Source of the DNA: Pseudolysobacter sp964466115
Lineage (GTDB): Bacteria > Pseudomonadota > Gammaproteobacteria > Xanthomonadales > Rhodanobacteraceae
DNA length: 64,000 nt
Direction of reading: 5' to 3'
Assembly (NCBI GenBank): GCA_964466115.1
Contig: CAYXMH010000016.1
Coordinates: 3,990 to 67,989, forward strand
Shown one piece after another: positions 19,124 through 27,058 of the stretch. The notes beneath the pieces are model-generated. The model was not told the DNA's origin. It was given only the letters and a program-made list of their open reading frames with translations, and ran no database searches. Each line of letters starts with the position of its first letter. Within the stretch, counting starts at the first letter, position 1. The position numbers and the translations under genes were made by a program.

Positions 19124-19573
19124 ATGACAAACCAAATTTCTGGCGAACCAGTGCGCAATCTGCGCGGGTTTACTCTAATCGAAATTCTTGTGGTCGTGGT
19201 CATATTGGGCATTCTCGCGGCGATTGTGGTGCCGCGCGTGATGGAGCATCCGGGCGAGGCACGCCAGGTGCGCGCTAAGCAGGATATTCAGGGTATCGTC
19301 ACTGCGTTAAACATATACAAATTGGATAATTTCACTTATCCCAGCACCGAGCAAGGATTGGACGCCTTGGTGCACAAACCGAGCGGCGCGCCCGAGGCGC
19401 CCAATTTTAAGCCGGGCGGTTATCTGGATCGGTTGCCGCAAGACCCTTGGAAGCACACGTACCTCTATGTGCATCCGGGCCAGCACGGGGACATCGATGT
19501 GTACTCATTGGGGGCCGATGGTAAACCCGGCGGCGAGGGTGAGGCAAAAGACATTGGTAATTGGGACGATTAG
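19124..19573 (+). CDS. gspG: Type II secretion major pseudopilin GspG
   Basis: 149 residues from the ATG at 19124; longer versions run antisense into bioA and lack a leader. Prepilin leader with cleavage at G15/F16, E20 at +5 and the hydrophobic helix FTLIEILVVVVILGILAAIV. The C-terminal domain has the GspG hallmarks YPSTEQGLDALV, LPQDPWKHTYLY and a calcium-loop-like end (YSLGADGKPGGEG). It forms the body of the periplasmic pseudopilus. First gene of the gspG-N run; gspE and gspF, usual upstream partners, are missing here. Confidence 0.95.
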   Translation: MTNQISGEPVRNLRGFTLIEILVVVVILGILAAIVVPRVMEHPGEARQVRAKQDIQGIVTALNIYKLDNFTYPSTEQGLDALVHKPSGAPEAPNFKPGGYLDRLPQDPWKHTYLYVHPGQHGDIDVYSLGADGKPGGEGEAKDIGNWDD

Positions 19574-19593
19574 GTACTTCGAGGATTCCACGC

Positions 19594-20121
19594 TTGATCC
19601 TTACCCACACCAGGACTCCTGAGCTGGAGCGCGGGTTTACGTTAATCGAGATTTTGGTGGTTGTGGTTATTGTTGCCGTGCTTGCAGCGGCGTTGACGCT
19701 GGCGATTGGAACTGCGGGTGGGGCGCGCCAGTTGCAACGCGAAGCGGAGCGCTTGCAGGTCTTATTAACCTATGCCTGTGAGCAATCCGAGCTGACCGGC
19801 CGTGATCTTGGTTTAAGTTTGGCGACGAAGGGATATCAATTTAGCCACCTGCAAGGCGATGAGTGGCAGCCGATTGGCGTGGATACCTTGCGCGCGCGTA
19901 GCTGGTTGTCGGGAATCCAAGCGGCATTAGCCAATGACGGCGGGCTGATTGCGATCAACGATGAGTTTCCCAAAAAACCGCAAGTGGTGTGTTTTTCCTC
20001 GGGTGAATTGACCGCGTTTAAGCTGGATCTCCACCTTAGCGAAGTTGAGTTGCGCTATCGTCTTATTGGCATGACCAATGGTGCAATTGAGCTGCAGAGT
20101 GAGGTTGCCCGTGCGCATTAA
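19594..20121 (+). CDS. gspH: Type II secretion minor pseudopilin GspH
   Basis: 175 residues from TTG at 19594, chosen because GAGG at 19581-19584 sits nine bases upstream; an upstream in-frame TTG at 19561 overlaps gspG. The leader ends at G14/F15 with E19 at +5, followed by FTLIEILVVVVIVAVLAAAL. The rest fits GspH/FimT-like minor pseudopilins, including YACEQSELTGRDLGLSL. It lies between gspG and gspI, as in standard T2SS operons. Confidence 0.87.
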   Translation: MILTHTRTPELERGFTLIEILVVVVIVAVLAAALTLAIGTAGGARQLQREAERLQVLLTYACEQSELTGRDLGLSLATKGYQFSHLQGDEWQPIGVDTLRARSWLSGIQAALANDGGLIAINDEFPKKPQVVCFSSGELTAFKLDLHLSEVELRYRLIGMTNGAIELQSEVARAH

Positions 20122-20509
20122 GTCGGTTCGAGTGCGGTGCCGTCAGCGCGGTTTTACTTTGCTGGAAGTGCTGATCGCACTGGCCGTATTGGCGCTGGCC
20201 TTATTTGCATTAAGCCGCACCGCAAGCAATGCGGTCAGCACGTTTGCGGGTTTGCGTGAACGGGTTCTGGCCGACTGGATCGCCAGTAATCTCATCACCG
20301 AAACGCGTTTGCGCGAACCATTACCCGATCCCGGCAAGCGCGATGGCCAACTCAAATTTGCCGGTCGCGATTGGCGCTGGGAAATGGTCATCCAAGCGAC
20401 CGAAGAGCCGCTGATTCGCCGGTTTGACGTGCGCGTGTTTACCTGGTCCAACCGAAACGATGCACTGGTGCAAGTCACCGGTTTCAGCGGTAAGGATTTG
20501 CAGCCATGA
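20111..20509 (+). CDS. gspI: Type II secretion minor pseudopilin GspI
   Basis: 132 residues from GTG at 20111, which overlaps the gspH stop and has GAGG six bases upstream; an upstream ATG at 20078 would add an unlikely extension. Leader cleavage at G14/F15, +5 glutamate E19, and helix FTLLEVLIALAVLALALFAL. The motif NLITETRLREPLPDPG is characteristic of GspI. It forms the pseudopilus tip complex with GspJ and GspK. Confidence 0.92.
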   Translation: MRIKSVRVRCRQRGFTLLEVLIALAVLALALFALSRTASNAVSTFAGLRERVLADWIASNLITETRLREPLPDPGKRDGQLKFAGRDWRWEMVIQATEEPLIRRFDVRVFTWSNRNDALVQVTGFSGKDLQP

Positions 20510-21162
20510 TGCGCCGGTCTTTGGGATTTACATTGCTTGAGTTGCTGGTCGCGCTGGCGGTATTCAGCACCATGGCGGCATTGGCTTATGGTGGTTTGAA
20601 CAGCGTGGTAAAAACCCGCACCGAATTGGTGGCGCAACAACAGGCGTTTGCGCAATTGGTGCGCGCGGTGTCGATGTTGCAGCGCGATTTGGGTGAAGCG
20701 GCGGCGCGACCCATCCGCGGCAACTATGGCGAGCCGTTACCGGCGCTTGCCGGGGATAGCGCCACGCTCGAATTCACCCGCACCGGCTACGCCAATCCGC
20801 AAGCGCAGCAACGTTCCCATTTGCAACGCGTGGTTTATCGGTTGGATCAAGCGACGTTTCAACGTGGCGTTTATCCAGCGCTGGATCGTGCGCCGGGCAC
20901 ACAGGTAAGCTACAGCGATTTGGGCGATGGTGTGAAATCAATTCGGTTTCGCTATCTGGACATTACCAATCGCTGGTCGGACAGTTGGCCGCCCGCGAAT
21001 TTCACCCGGCCTGATAGTTTGCCTCGTGCGGTCGAGTTTCGGCTCGATACCAAAGATTATGGCGAGCTGACGCGCATCGTCGAATTGGTGTCGACACCAC
21101 CGCTGATGGCCGCCGATGCCGCCCCGCAACCGGGGGCGCCCATTATTCCAAGTAAGCCATGA
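20506..21162 (+). CDS. gspJ: Type II secretion minor pseudopilin GspJ
   Basis: 218 residues. The ATG overlaps the gspI stop (ATGA), implying translational coupling. Short leader MMRRSLG, cleavage before FTLLELLVALAVFSTMAALA, with +5 glutamate E12. The body has the GspJ pattern LQRDLGEAAARPIRGNYG and a C-terminal region on replaced side chains (PRAVEFRLDTKDYGELTRIV). It is a member of the tip complex. Confidence 0.93.
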   Translation: MMRRSLGFTLLELLVALAVFSTMAALAYGGLNSVVKTRTELVAQQQAFAQLVRAVSMLQRDLGEAAARPIRGNYGEPLPALAGDSATLEFTRTGYANPQAQQRSHLQRVVYRLDQATFQRGVYPALDRAPGTQVSYSDLGDGVKSIRFRYLDITNRWSDSWPPANFTRPDSLPRAVEFRLDTKDYGELTRIVELVSTPPLMAADAAPQPGAPIIPSKP

Positions 21163-22088
21163 AAGCGACCTATCGCAAACAACAAGGCATTGCCCTGTTG
21201 GTGGCGTTACTGGTTGTCGCATTGGCGACAATTATAATTGCCGGGTTGCTCGATCGCGGCGAGTTGAATTTGGCGCGCGCGCGCAATGCCTTGCGCGCGC
21301 AGCAGGCCGACGCGTATGCGAAAGGTTTGGAAGCTTATGCGGCGCGGGTATTGGCGAGAGATCGCGTGGAAGACGCCGAGATGGACACCAATGCCGATAT
21401 CTGGGCGGTACCCTTACCACCGTTGCCGGTACCCGGTGGTACGTTAAGCGCGACCATGCACGATCTTAACGGTTGTTTCAATCTCAATAATTTGGTGATG
21501 AATGGCGCACATCAGGTTACATGGATTGGGCAGTTTCAGCGTTTGTTGACTGCGCTTAAGCTCGATCCCCATATCGCCAACGCCGTGGTGGATTGGCTTG
21601 ATGCCGACAGCGAGGTCGGGATCGGTGGTGCCGAGGATGCCGCCTATTTGGCCGAACCGCTTCCGTATCGCGCTGCCAATCGGGGATTTAGCCACCTTTC
21701 GGAGTTGCGATTGCTTAAAGGCGTGAGTGGCGAGGTTTACGCGCGTCTTGCACCGCATGTGTGCGCGTTGCCGCCGGGAACCCTCATCAATCTCAATACC
21801 GCAAGCGTACCGGTATGGATGAGCCTGGCTTCGAATATGACCGAGCAACTCGCCACCCGGTTGTGGAATGAAGGGCATGCGCATTATGCGGGCTTATCTT
21901 TGGTGTCTGATCAATTGCGGCAGCAACAGGTACAAATCGAATTTCCGAGCCATTTTTCGGTGCAAAGTACCTATTTTCTGGCTCAAGGTGAAGTCAACCT
22001 GGACGGTTTGCCGTTCACCTTTTACAGCGTCATCGAGCGTAGCAGAAGCGGTATTCGGGTATTGGCGCGCAGCCGTGGCGGCGATTGA
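21159..22088 (+). CDS. gspK: Type II secretion minor pseudopilin GspK
   Basis: 309 residues, coupled to gspJ by an ATGA overlap. The leader ends at G10, followed by a hydrophobic helix that lacks glutamate at +5 (IALLV), as expected for GspK, which caps the pseudopilus. The large globular domain includes DLNGCFNLNNLV, the helix-hairpin-like region FSHLSELRLLKGVSGEVYARL and INLNTASVPVW. It is followed by a 194-bp gap containing DnaA-box-like sites. Confidence 0.93.
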   Translation: MKATYRKQQGIALLVALLVVALATIIIAGLLDRGELNLARARNALRAQQADAYAKGLEAYAARVLARDRVEDAEMDTNADIWAVPLPPLPVPGGTLSATMHDLNGCFNLNNLVMNGAHQVTWIGQFQRLLTALKLDPHIANAVVDWLDADSEVGIGGAEDAAYLAEPLPYRAANRGFSHLSELRLLKGVSGEVYARLAPHVCALPPGTLINLNTASVPVWMSLASNMTEQLATRLWNEGHAHYAGLSLVSDQLRQQQVQIEFPSHFSVQSTYFLAQGEVNLDGLPFTFYSVIERSRSGIRVLARSRGGD

Positions 22089-22104
22089 ACGTTGTTCCAA
22101 TAAG

Positions 22105-22151
22105 TTGTCCACAAACGTTGTGGATAGCCATGGGAGAAAAGCTGTGGATAA
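22105..22151. promoter_or_regulatory. Cluster of three DnaA-box-like 9-mers
   Basis: TTGTCCACA at 22105-22113 (plus strand), CTATCCACA on the minus strand at 22119-22127, and a perfect TTATCCACA on the minus strand at 22143-22151. Consensus is TTATNCACA. The first two face each other across a 5-nt gap. The cluster lies in the 194-bp gspK-gspL gap, the largest gap in the T2SS cluster. Confidence 0.55.
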
Positions 22152-22237
22152 CCGATGTTTCGCATAATTGGACCAAGGGGTTGGTTTGGATTGGACAATA
22201 AATCAGCAGGGCGTTTTTTTTATGGGCATAAGGGCGC

Positions 22238-22264
22238 TTGGCATCCTGCTACAATTGATGCCAA
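22238..22264. promoter_or_regulatory. Perfect 8-bp inverted repeat just upstream of gspL
   Basis: TTGGCATC at 22238-22245 and GATGCCAA at 22257-22264 flank an 11-nt loop containing TACAAT, ending 18 bases before the gspL ATG. It could be an operator or an mRNA hairpin near the ribosome-binding site. No protein can be assigned to it. Confidence 0.35.
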
Positions 22265-22282
22265 ATCGTTTGTGCAGTCGCG

Positions 22283-23482
22283 ATGATCTCTCATCTATTG
22301 ATTCGCCTTAAACCGGATGGTGGTTTGGTCTGGATCGCTCAGGATCAGGACCGTGCTACGCCCGCTGAATCTCAACAGGGTGCACCTCCTGCCGATCTGT
22401 TGGCACGGGCACAACGGGTTACCGTGTTGGTTCCAACGGCACCGGTCGTGTTGCTGTCGAGTCCTGCGATCACTAAGCAGCGTACGAAATTGGCCAAAGC
22501 GATTCCCTATGCGTTGGAGGATCAGCTTGCCAGCCCGGTGGAGGAGTTGCATTTTGCGCTGTCTGAGCAGGTGACCGATTCTGATATCGGCGTGGCGGTT
22601 GTTGCGCGCGGCCAAATGCAGGTATGGCTGGCACAATTGGCCGGCTATGGAATACGGCCGGATGTCTTGTTGCCAGAAGGCCTGGGGATACCGTGTAAAA
22701 CGGATACCACCACGGCGTTGGTGGAAACCGATTCGCTGGCGCTGCGTGTAGGTGCGTGGACTGTGCTTGCAACGGATGCCGAAAGTTTGCCGCAGCTGCT
22801 AACAATTATTCATGCCGATGGGCGGGCACCGCGTGCACCGGAGGTGTTTGATTTCCGCCTGGCGCCACCGTTGGTTTTGCAAGGTACAGCCGTTACCTAC
22901 CACGCCCAACAGCGCGATGCTTTGGCTTGGCTGGCGCGCAATATTCCCACCGAACCGGTAATCAATTTGCTGCAAGGCGAATTCGCGCCAACCCACCGTC
23001 AAGCACCCGTGCAAAAGCTGTGGCGGTTGGCGGCCATTTTGGCCGCTGCAACGATCGCATTGAGTTTGCTCTATGGTCTGCTCGATCGTTGGCAGTTGCA
23101 GCGGCAGATGGATCAATTGCTTGCGGCCGAACATCAGGTGTTGCATGACAGCTTCCCCAACCTCACCCGCGACGACGATCCACCGCGGTTGATGGAGAGT
23201 GAATTGCGGCGTTTGCGCGGCGGGTCGGCAACCAGCGGTGGGTTGCGATTGTTGACGCAGATTGCCCCGGTGCTTGGTAGTACCACGCGCATCACAACCA
23301 AAGGCATGGAGTACCGCAACGCCACGTTGGAAATCGGCCTGCGCGCACCGGATGTGCCGTCACTGGACGCCATCCGCGAGCGCTTGGCGACGTTGCCGGG
23401 TTTAAAAGTCGAAGTCACCGCCGCCAACCCGAGCGAAGGCTTGGTTGATGGGCGTTTGCGCATTAGTGGAGGAAAGCCCTGA
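22283..23482 (+). CDS. gspL: Type II secretion inner-membrane platform protein GspL
   Basis: 399 residues. The N-terminal ~240 residues form the cytoplasmic actin-like domain that binds the GspE ATPase; the typical segment RTKLAKAIPYALEDQLASPV is present. One membrane helix lies near 248-270 (AAILAAATIALSLLYGLLD), followed by a periplasmic domain ending in the ferredoxin-like GspL C-terminal fold (LEIGLRAPDVPSLDAIRERL). The stop overlaps the gspM start (TGATG). Confidence 0.92.
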   Translation: MISHLLIRLKPDGGLVWIAQDQDRATPAESQQGAPPADLLARAQRVTVLVPTAPVVLLSSPAITKQRTKLAKAIPYALEDQLASPVEELHFALSEQVTDSDIGVAVVARGQMQVWLAQLAGYGIRPDVLLPEGLGIPCKTDTTTALVETDSLALRVGAWTVLATDAESLPQLLTIIHADGRAPRAPEVFDFRLAPPLVLQGTAVTYHAQQRDALAWLARNIPTEPVINLLQGEFAPTHRQAPVQKLWRLAAILAAATIALSLLYGLLDRWQLQRQMDQLLAAEHQVLHDSFPNLTRDDDPPRLMESELRRLRGGSATSGGLRLLTQIAPVLGSTTRITTKGMEYRNATLEIGLRAPDVPSLDAIRERLATLPGLKVEVTAANPSEGLVDGRLRISGGKP

Positions 23483-23967
23483 TGCGCGCTTGGTGGCAAG
23501 AACTGCAAACGCGTGAACGCACGATGGTGCGTTTCGGTGCTGTGGCGGTGTTGCTGCTATTGGGTTGGGCTTTCATTTGGCATCCGTTGTCGCGTGCACG
23601 CGAGGAATTGGCACAGGGTGTTACCGAACAACAACAAGCCTTGGGCTTAATGCGTTCGCAAGCGGCTGAGGTTAAGCAGCTGCGCACGCAAGGCGTGCAG
23701 GGCAAAGTGGATCGACAGGGAAAATCGTTGTTGGCGTTGGCCGATGCGACGGCGCGCGGTGCGGCTTTGGCGGGTGCGTTGAAACGCGTTGAGCCCGTTA
23801 GCGAGAAAAGCGTGCGGGTCAGTTTTGAGTTGGCTTCGTTTGACGCCTTAATGAGCTGGCTCGACGGTTTGGTGCGCGAATTCGGCGTTCAAGCAACCGA
23901 TTTTTCGATCGACCGTGCCGATGGGGTGGGTTTGGTGAATGCAAGGGTTACCTTAGCGGATCCATGA
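23482..23967 (+). CDS. gspM: Type II secretion platform protein GspM
   Basis: 161 residues. Short cytoplasmic N-terminus with the family-typical LQTRERTMVRFGAVAV, a single membrane helix at about 18-36 (LLLLGWAFIWHPL), then a periplasmic coiled-coil stretch and a small ferredoxin-like domain. It partners GspL in the assembly platform. Its start codon overlaps the gspL stop. Confidence 0.92.
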   Translation: MRAWWQELQTRERTMVRFGAVAVLLLLGWAFIWHPLSRAREELAQGVTEQQQALGLMRSQAAEVKQLRTQGVQGKVDRQGKSLLALADATARGAALAGALKRVEPVSEKSVRVSFELASFDALMSWLDGLVREFGVQATDFSIDRADGVGLVNARVTLADP

Positions 23968-24048
23968 TCGGTCGCCATAACTTAGGAAAAAGCTCCCTAC
24001 TCTAGGCGCAGGGCGATTTATTTGTACCACTTAGATTATTATTAAACG

Positions 24049-24813
24049 ATGAAACTCATTCGTGCCTTTTCTATGATCTTCGCCGTGCTGTTGGTGATGC
24101 TGGCGGTGTTTGCCTGGTCGTGCCCGGCCGAGCTTGCTTACCGCGTGGTGGGTGAGCGACTCGGGCCCTTAAAACTGTCCGGATTGAGTGGTAGCGTATG
24201 GAGCGGTCATGCTCGGTCGGTCAGTTTTTTTGATCAATCGTTGGGTACCCTTGATTGGCAATTGGCGGCAATCCCGCTCACGCGGCGCGAGGTGTCGTTG
24301 CATCTTGCTTTAAGCGGCGGCAGTGTCACGGCGTCGGGTCAAATTGTGCGCCGCGCTGATGCCCTTGTTGAATTGCATGATGCCGCGTTCCATTTGCCTG
24401 CCATGTTATTGGCGCCAGTGTTGGATATTCCCTCGCTTAAACCGGTCGGCGAGATTGATGGAACCGTGGCGCGCGCAACGTTGCAGGGGGGGTGGATTGG
24501 AGAAGCGCAGGGATCAGCGCGTTGGGTGAACCCCGGCATGAGCGGGGCGATTGAGGCGCGTTTCGGTGACATCCAGGCCGATTTTTCCCCGAGCGGGGAT
24601 GGGGCGATCGCTGGCGTTATTCGTGATCTTGGCGGCGCATTGGCGGTGTCCGGTACGTTTCAAGTACGTGCCGGGCAGCTCGATTCCAACGCCACCTTGG
24701 AAGCGCGCGACAATGATCCACAAATAATCGAAACCTTGCGCTACATTGGGGAGCCGCTTGCGGAAGGGCGTTCCTTGCTGAAGATTCACGGCCAATTGTT
24801 TAAATTGTTTTGA
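24049..24813 (+). CDS. gspN: Type II secretion protein GspN
   Basis: 254 residues. An N-terminal membrane anchor (FSMIFAVLLVMLAVFAW) is followed by a beta-rich periplasmic domain with LSGLSGSVWSGHARSV and LDWQLAAIPLTRREV, both typical of GspN. GspN is an accessory T2SS component found only in some systems. It follows gspM by 81 bp and its stop overlaps the region just before hisN, so it may share transcription with the phosphatase genes downstream. No gspD, C, E or F follows. Confidence 0.9.
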   Translation: MKLIRAFSMIFAVLLVMLAVFAWSCPAELAYRVVGERLGPLKLSGLSGSVWSGHARSVSFFDQSLGTLDWQLAAIPLTRREVSLHLALSGGSVTASGQIVRRADALVELHDAAFHLPAMLLAPVLDIPSLKPVGEIDGTVARATLQGGWIGEAQGSARWVNPGMSGAIEARFGDIQADFSPSGDGAIAGVIRDLGGALAVSGTFQVRAGQLDSNATLEARDNDPQIIETLRYIGEPLAEGRSLLKIHGQLFKLF

Positions 24814-24815
24814 CC

Positions 24816-25607
24816 ATGAGGTTGCCCGATGGCCATTTTCTGGATGCCGCGCTGCTGGTTGCGCGGGAAGCCGCGGCGGCGGCCGGCGATGTGATTCGTC
24901 GTCATTATCGGGGGCATTTGGACATCCGAATCAAGTCCGACCTAAGCCCGGTTACCAACGCCGATATTGAATCCGAGGCGGTAATCAAACGCGTTTTGAA
25001 GGAGCGGTTCCCGGATCACGCCTACTATGGCGAGGAAAGCGGTCGCGAAGGCAATGGCGATTACATGTGGCTGATCGATCCGATCGACGGCACCAAGAGT
25101 TTTATCCGCGGATATCCGATGTTTTCCACGCAGATTGCGTTGATGCATCGCGGCGTCTTGGTTTTGGGCGTTTCATTCGCTTCGGAATTTGGTGAACTGG
25201 CTTGGGCGCGTCTTGGTGGCGGAGCGTTTTTAAACGGTGAAGCGATCCGTGTGGCGGATACCAGGGAGTTCGGACCGGCGACAGCCATTTCAATCGGCAA
25301 TGTCAAAACGCTGACGCAAGGCCCTGGCTGGAATCAGTTGGCACGGTTGATCCAACGCTGTGGCCGCACGCGCGGGTATGGCGATTTTTACCACTATCAT
25401 TTGCTGGCGGGTGGAAGTCTCGATTTGGTTATCGAATCGGATGTGAATATCCTCGATGTTGCCGCGTTGGCAGTCATCGTTCGCGAAGCCGGCGGTGTGT
25501 TTAGCGATTTAACTGGCCGGGAAATCGATCTTGACACCACCAGCGTATTGGCTGGTACTCCCGCATTGCACGCGCAGGCCCTGAGTGAGTTTCTTGCATT
25601 GAAATAG
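24816..25607 (+). CDS. hisN: Inositol monophosphatase-family phosphatase, histidinol-phosphatase (HisN) type
   Basis: 263 residues from the ATG at 24816 (an upstream TTG adds two codons). Metal-dependent phosphatase of the IMPase fold: metal ligands in YYGEESGREG and WLIDPIDGTKSFIRG, and the C-terminal GSLDLVIESDVNILDVAAL. The spacing of IDPIDGTKSF-RGYPMFSTQIA resembles HisN-type histidinol-phosphatases rather than SuhB or CysQ. The substrate is an inference; inositol phosphatase or another sugar phosphatase remains possible. It starts three bases after the gspN stop. Confidence 0.75.
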   Translation: MRLPDGHFLDAALLVAREAAAAAGDVIRRHYRGHLDIRIKSDLSPVTNADIESEAVIKRVLKERFPDHAYYGEESGREGNGDYMWLIDPIDGTKSFIRGYPMFSTQIALMHRGVLVLGVSFASEFGELAWARLGGGAFLNGEAIRVADTREFGPATAISIGNVKTLTQGPGWNQLARLIQRCGRTRGYGDFYHYHLLAGGSLDLVIESDVNILDVAALAVIVREAGGVFSDLTGREIDLDTTSVLAGTPALHAQALSEFLALK

Positions 25608-25652
25608 CGGTCTTGTTGCGCAACACCCGCGACGCGAAACCGCGGTTACGCG

Positions 25653-25658
25653 TATAAT
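25653..25658 (+). promoter_or_regulatory. TATAAT -10 box immediately before nudE
   Basis: A perfect TATAAT ends six bases before the nudE ATG, so transcription would begin about at the start codon, giving a leaderless or nearly leaderless mRNA. No good -35 hexamer is seen 16-18 bases upstream. Confidence 0.35.
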
Positions 25659-25664
25659 TGACCC

Positions 25665-26225
25665 ATGCGCAAACTTCCGATTGTTCATTCCACCCAATTA
25701 ATGGACGGCAGCGATTTTCTCAAAGTCGAACTGCTCGATTTGGAATTTTCCAATGGCGAACGCCGCACCTATGAACGCTTAAAAGGTTCTGGTTTAGGGG
25801 CCGTTATCATTGTGCCAATGCGCGATGACGACACCGTATTGCTGGTAAGGGAGTATGGTGCCGGAATTGGCCGTTATGAGCTTGGGTTACCCAAAGGCCG
25901 GCTCGATCAAGACGAAACGGTGGAGCAGGGCGCCAATCGTGAATTAAAAGAAGAAGTCGGTTTCGGCGCGCGGCAATTGCGCATTCTTACTACGCTTTCG
26001 CTATCGCCCGCTTACATGACCAGCATGACCCATGTGGTATTGGCCCAAGACCTCTATCCGGAGCGTTTGCAAGGCGATGAGCCGGAAGAGCTCGAGGTGG
26101 TGCCGTGGAAATTATCGCAATTGCATAAATTAATCATGTGCGACGATGTCAGCGAAGGCCGTTCGATCGCCGCATTGTTCATCGCGCGCGAGTACCTTGC
26201 CGGACGTTTTCACCTACCCGCATGA
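25665..26225 (+). CDS. nudE: ADP compounds hydrolase NudE
   Basis: 186 residues. A Nudix hydrolase with an intact box at residues 78-100: G78, E84 and REL-EE ending at VGF. Upstream and downstream flanks match NudE (SDFLKVELLDLEFSNGERR; LSLSPAYMTSMTHVVLAQDL), which cleaves ADP-ribose, NADH and diadenosine polyphosphates. The stop overlaps the cysQ start (ATGA), and nudE next to cysQ is a usual gammaproteobacterial pair. Confidence 0.92.
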   Translation: MRKLPIVHSTQLMDGSDFLKVELLDLEFSNGERRTYERLKGSGLGAVIIVPMRDDDTVLLVREYGAGIGRYELGLPKGRLDQDETVEQGANRELKEEVGFGARQLRILTTLSLSPAYMTSMTHVVLAQDLYPERLQGDEPEELEVVPWKLSQLHKLIMCDDVSEGRSIAALFIAREYLAGRFHLPA

Positions 26226-27034
26226 GCGATGAGCGCGCCACACTCGCTTGCGATGTGTGTGCCATTGCCCGTCGCGCCAGCCAAGCCATTTTGCAGGTGT
26301 ACGAAAGCGAATTTGCCGTTACGCGCAAATCGGACAATTCGCCATTGACCGAGGCCGATCTTGCTGCTCATCGAGTGATTAAACAAGGATTGGCGTCTCT
26401 TAAACCCGATTGGCCGATATTGTCGGAAGAGTCCGCGGCGGTGCCGTGGCCGGAGCGTTCACAGTGGCAACGCTATTGGTTGGTGGACCCATTGGATGGC
26501 ACGCGCGAATTCGTCAAACGCAACGGCGAATTTACCGTCAATATCGCGCTGATCGAAAATCATCGTCCGGTACTGGGCGTGGTATTGGCGCCGGTAACGA
26601 ATGAATTGTATTGCGCTTGGATGGGCGGCGGCGCGTTCGCGGCTTGCGCGACGGATAATTTTTTACTTAAACCCTTGCGAACGCGCGCTCGTGCGCAACC
26701 CCTGATCGTCACGGGTAGCCGCTCGCATAATCCGCCCAAGACATTGCAGGTATTGACCAGGGTTGGTCCATACGAGTTACAACCGTTAGGATCGTCGCTG
26801 AAATTTTGCCGTATTGCCAGCGGTGACGCGGACCTGTATCTGCGGCATGGCCCTACTTCGGAATGGGATACCGCGGCCGGGCAGTGCGTGTTGGAGGAGG
26901 CTGGCGGTGCCGTTACCGACTTCACTGGCGTTAGTCTTGGCTACAACAACCAAGAGTCGTTGTTGAATCCGGATTTCTTGGCGTTTGGGGATTCAGCGGT
27001 GAATTGGGCAAAATTATGCGCAACGACGCTTTAG
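26222..27034 (+). CDS. cysQ: 3'(2'),5'-bisphosphate nucleotidase CysQ
   Basis: 270 residues from the ATG that overlaps the nudE stop. An IMPase-fold phosphatase that removes the 3'-phosphate of PAP/PAPS, a by-product of sulfate assimilation. Motifs: TRKSDNSPLTEADLAAHRVI, LSEESAAVPW, the metal motif WLVDPLDGTREFVKRNGEF typical of CysQ, and the C-terminal TSEWDTAAGQCVLEEAGG. It is translationally coupled to nudE. Confidence 0.93.
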   Translation: MSDERATLACDVCAIARRASQAILQVYESEFAVTRKSDNSPLTEADLAAHRVIKQGLASLKPDWPILSEESAAVPWPERSQWQRYWLVDPLDGTREFVKRNGEFTVNIALIENHRPVLGVVLAPVTNELYCAWMGGGAFAACATDNFLLKPLRTRARAQPLIVTGSRSHNPPKTLQVLTRVGPYELQPLGSSLKFCRIASGDADLYLRHGPTSEWDTAAGQCVLEEAGGAVTDFTGVSLGYNNQESLLNPDFLAFGDSAVNWAKLCATTL

Positions 27035-27058
27035 TTTGATGAATTCAAGGGACTCAAT

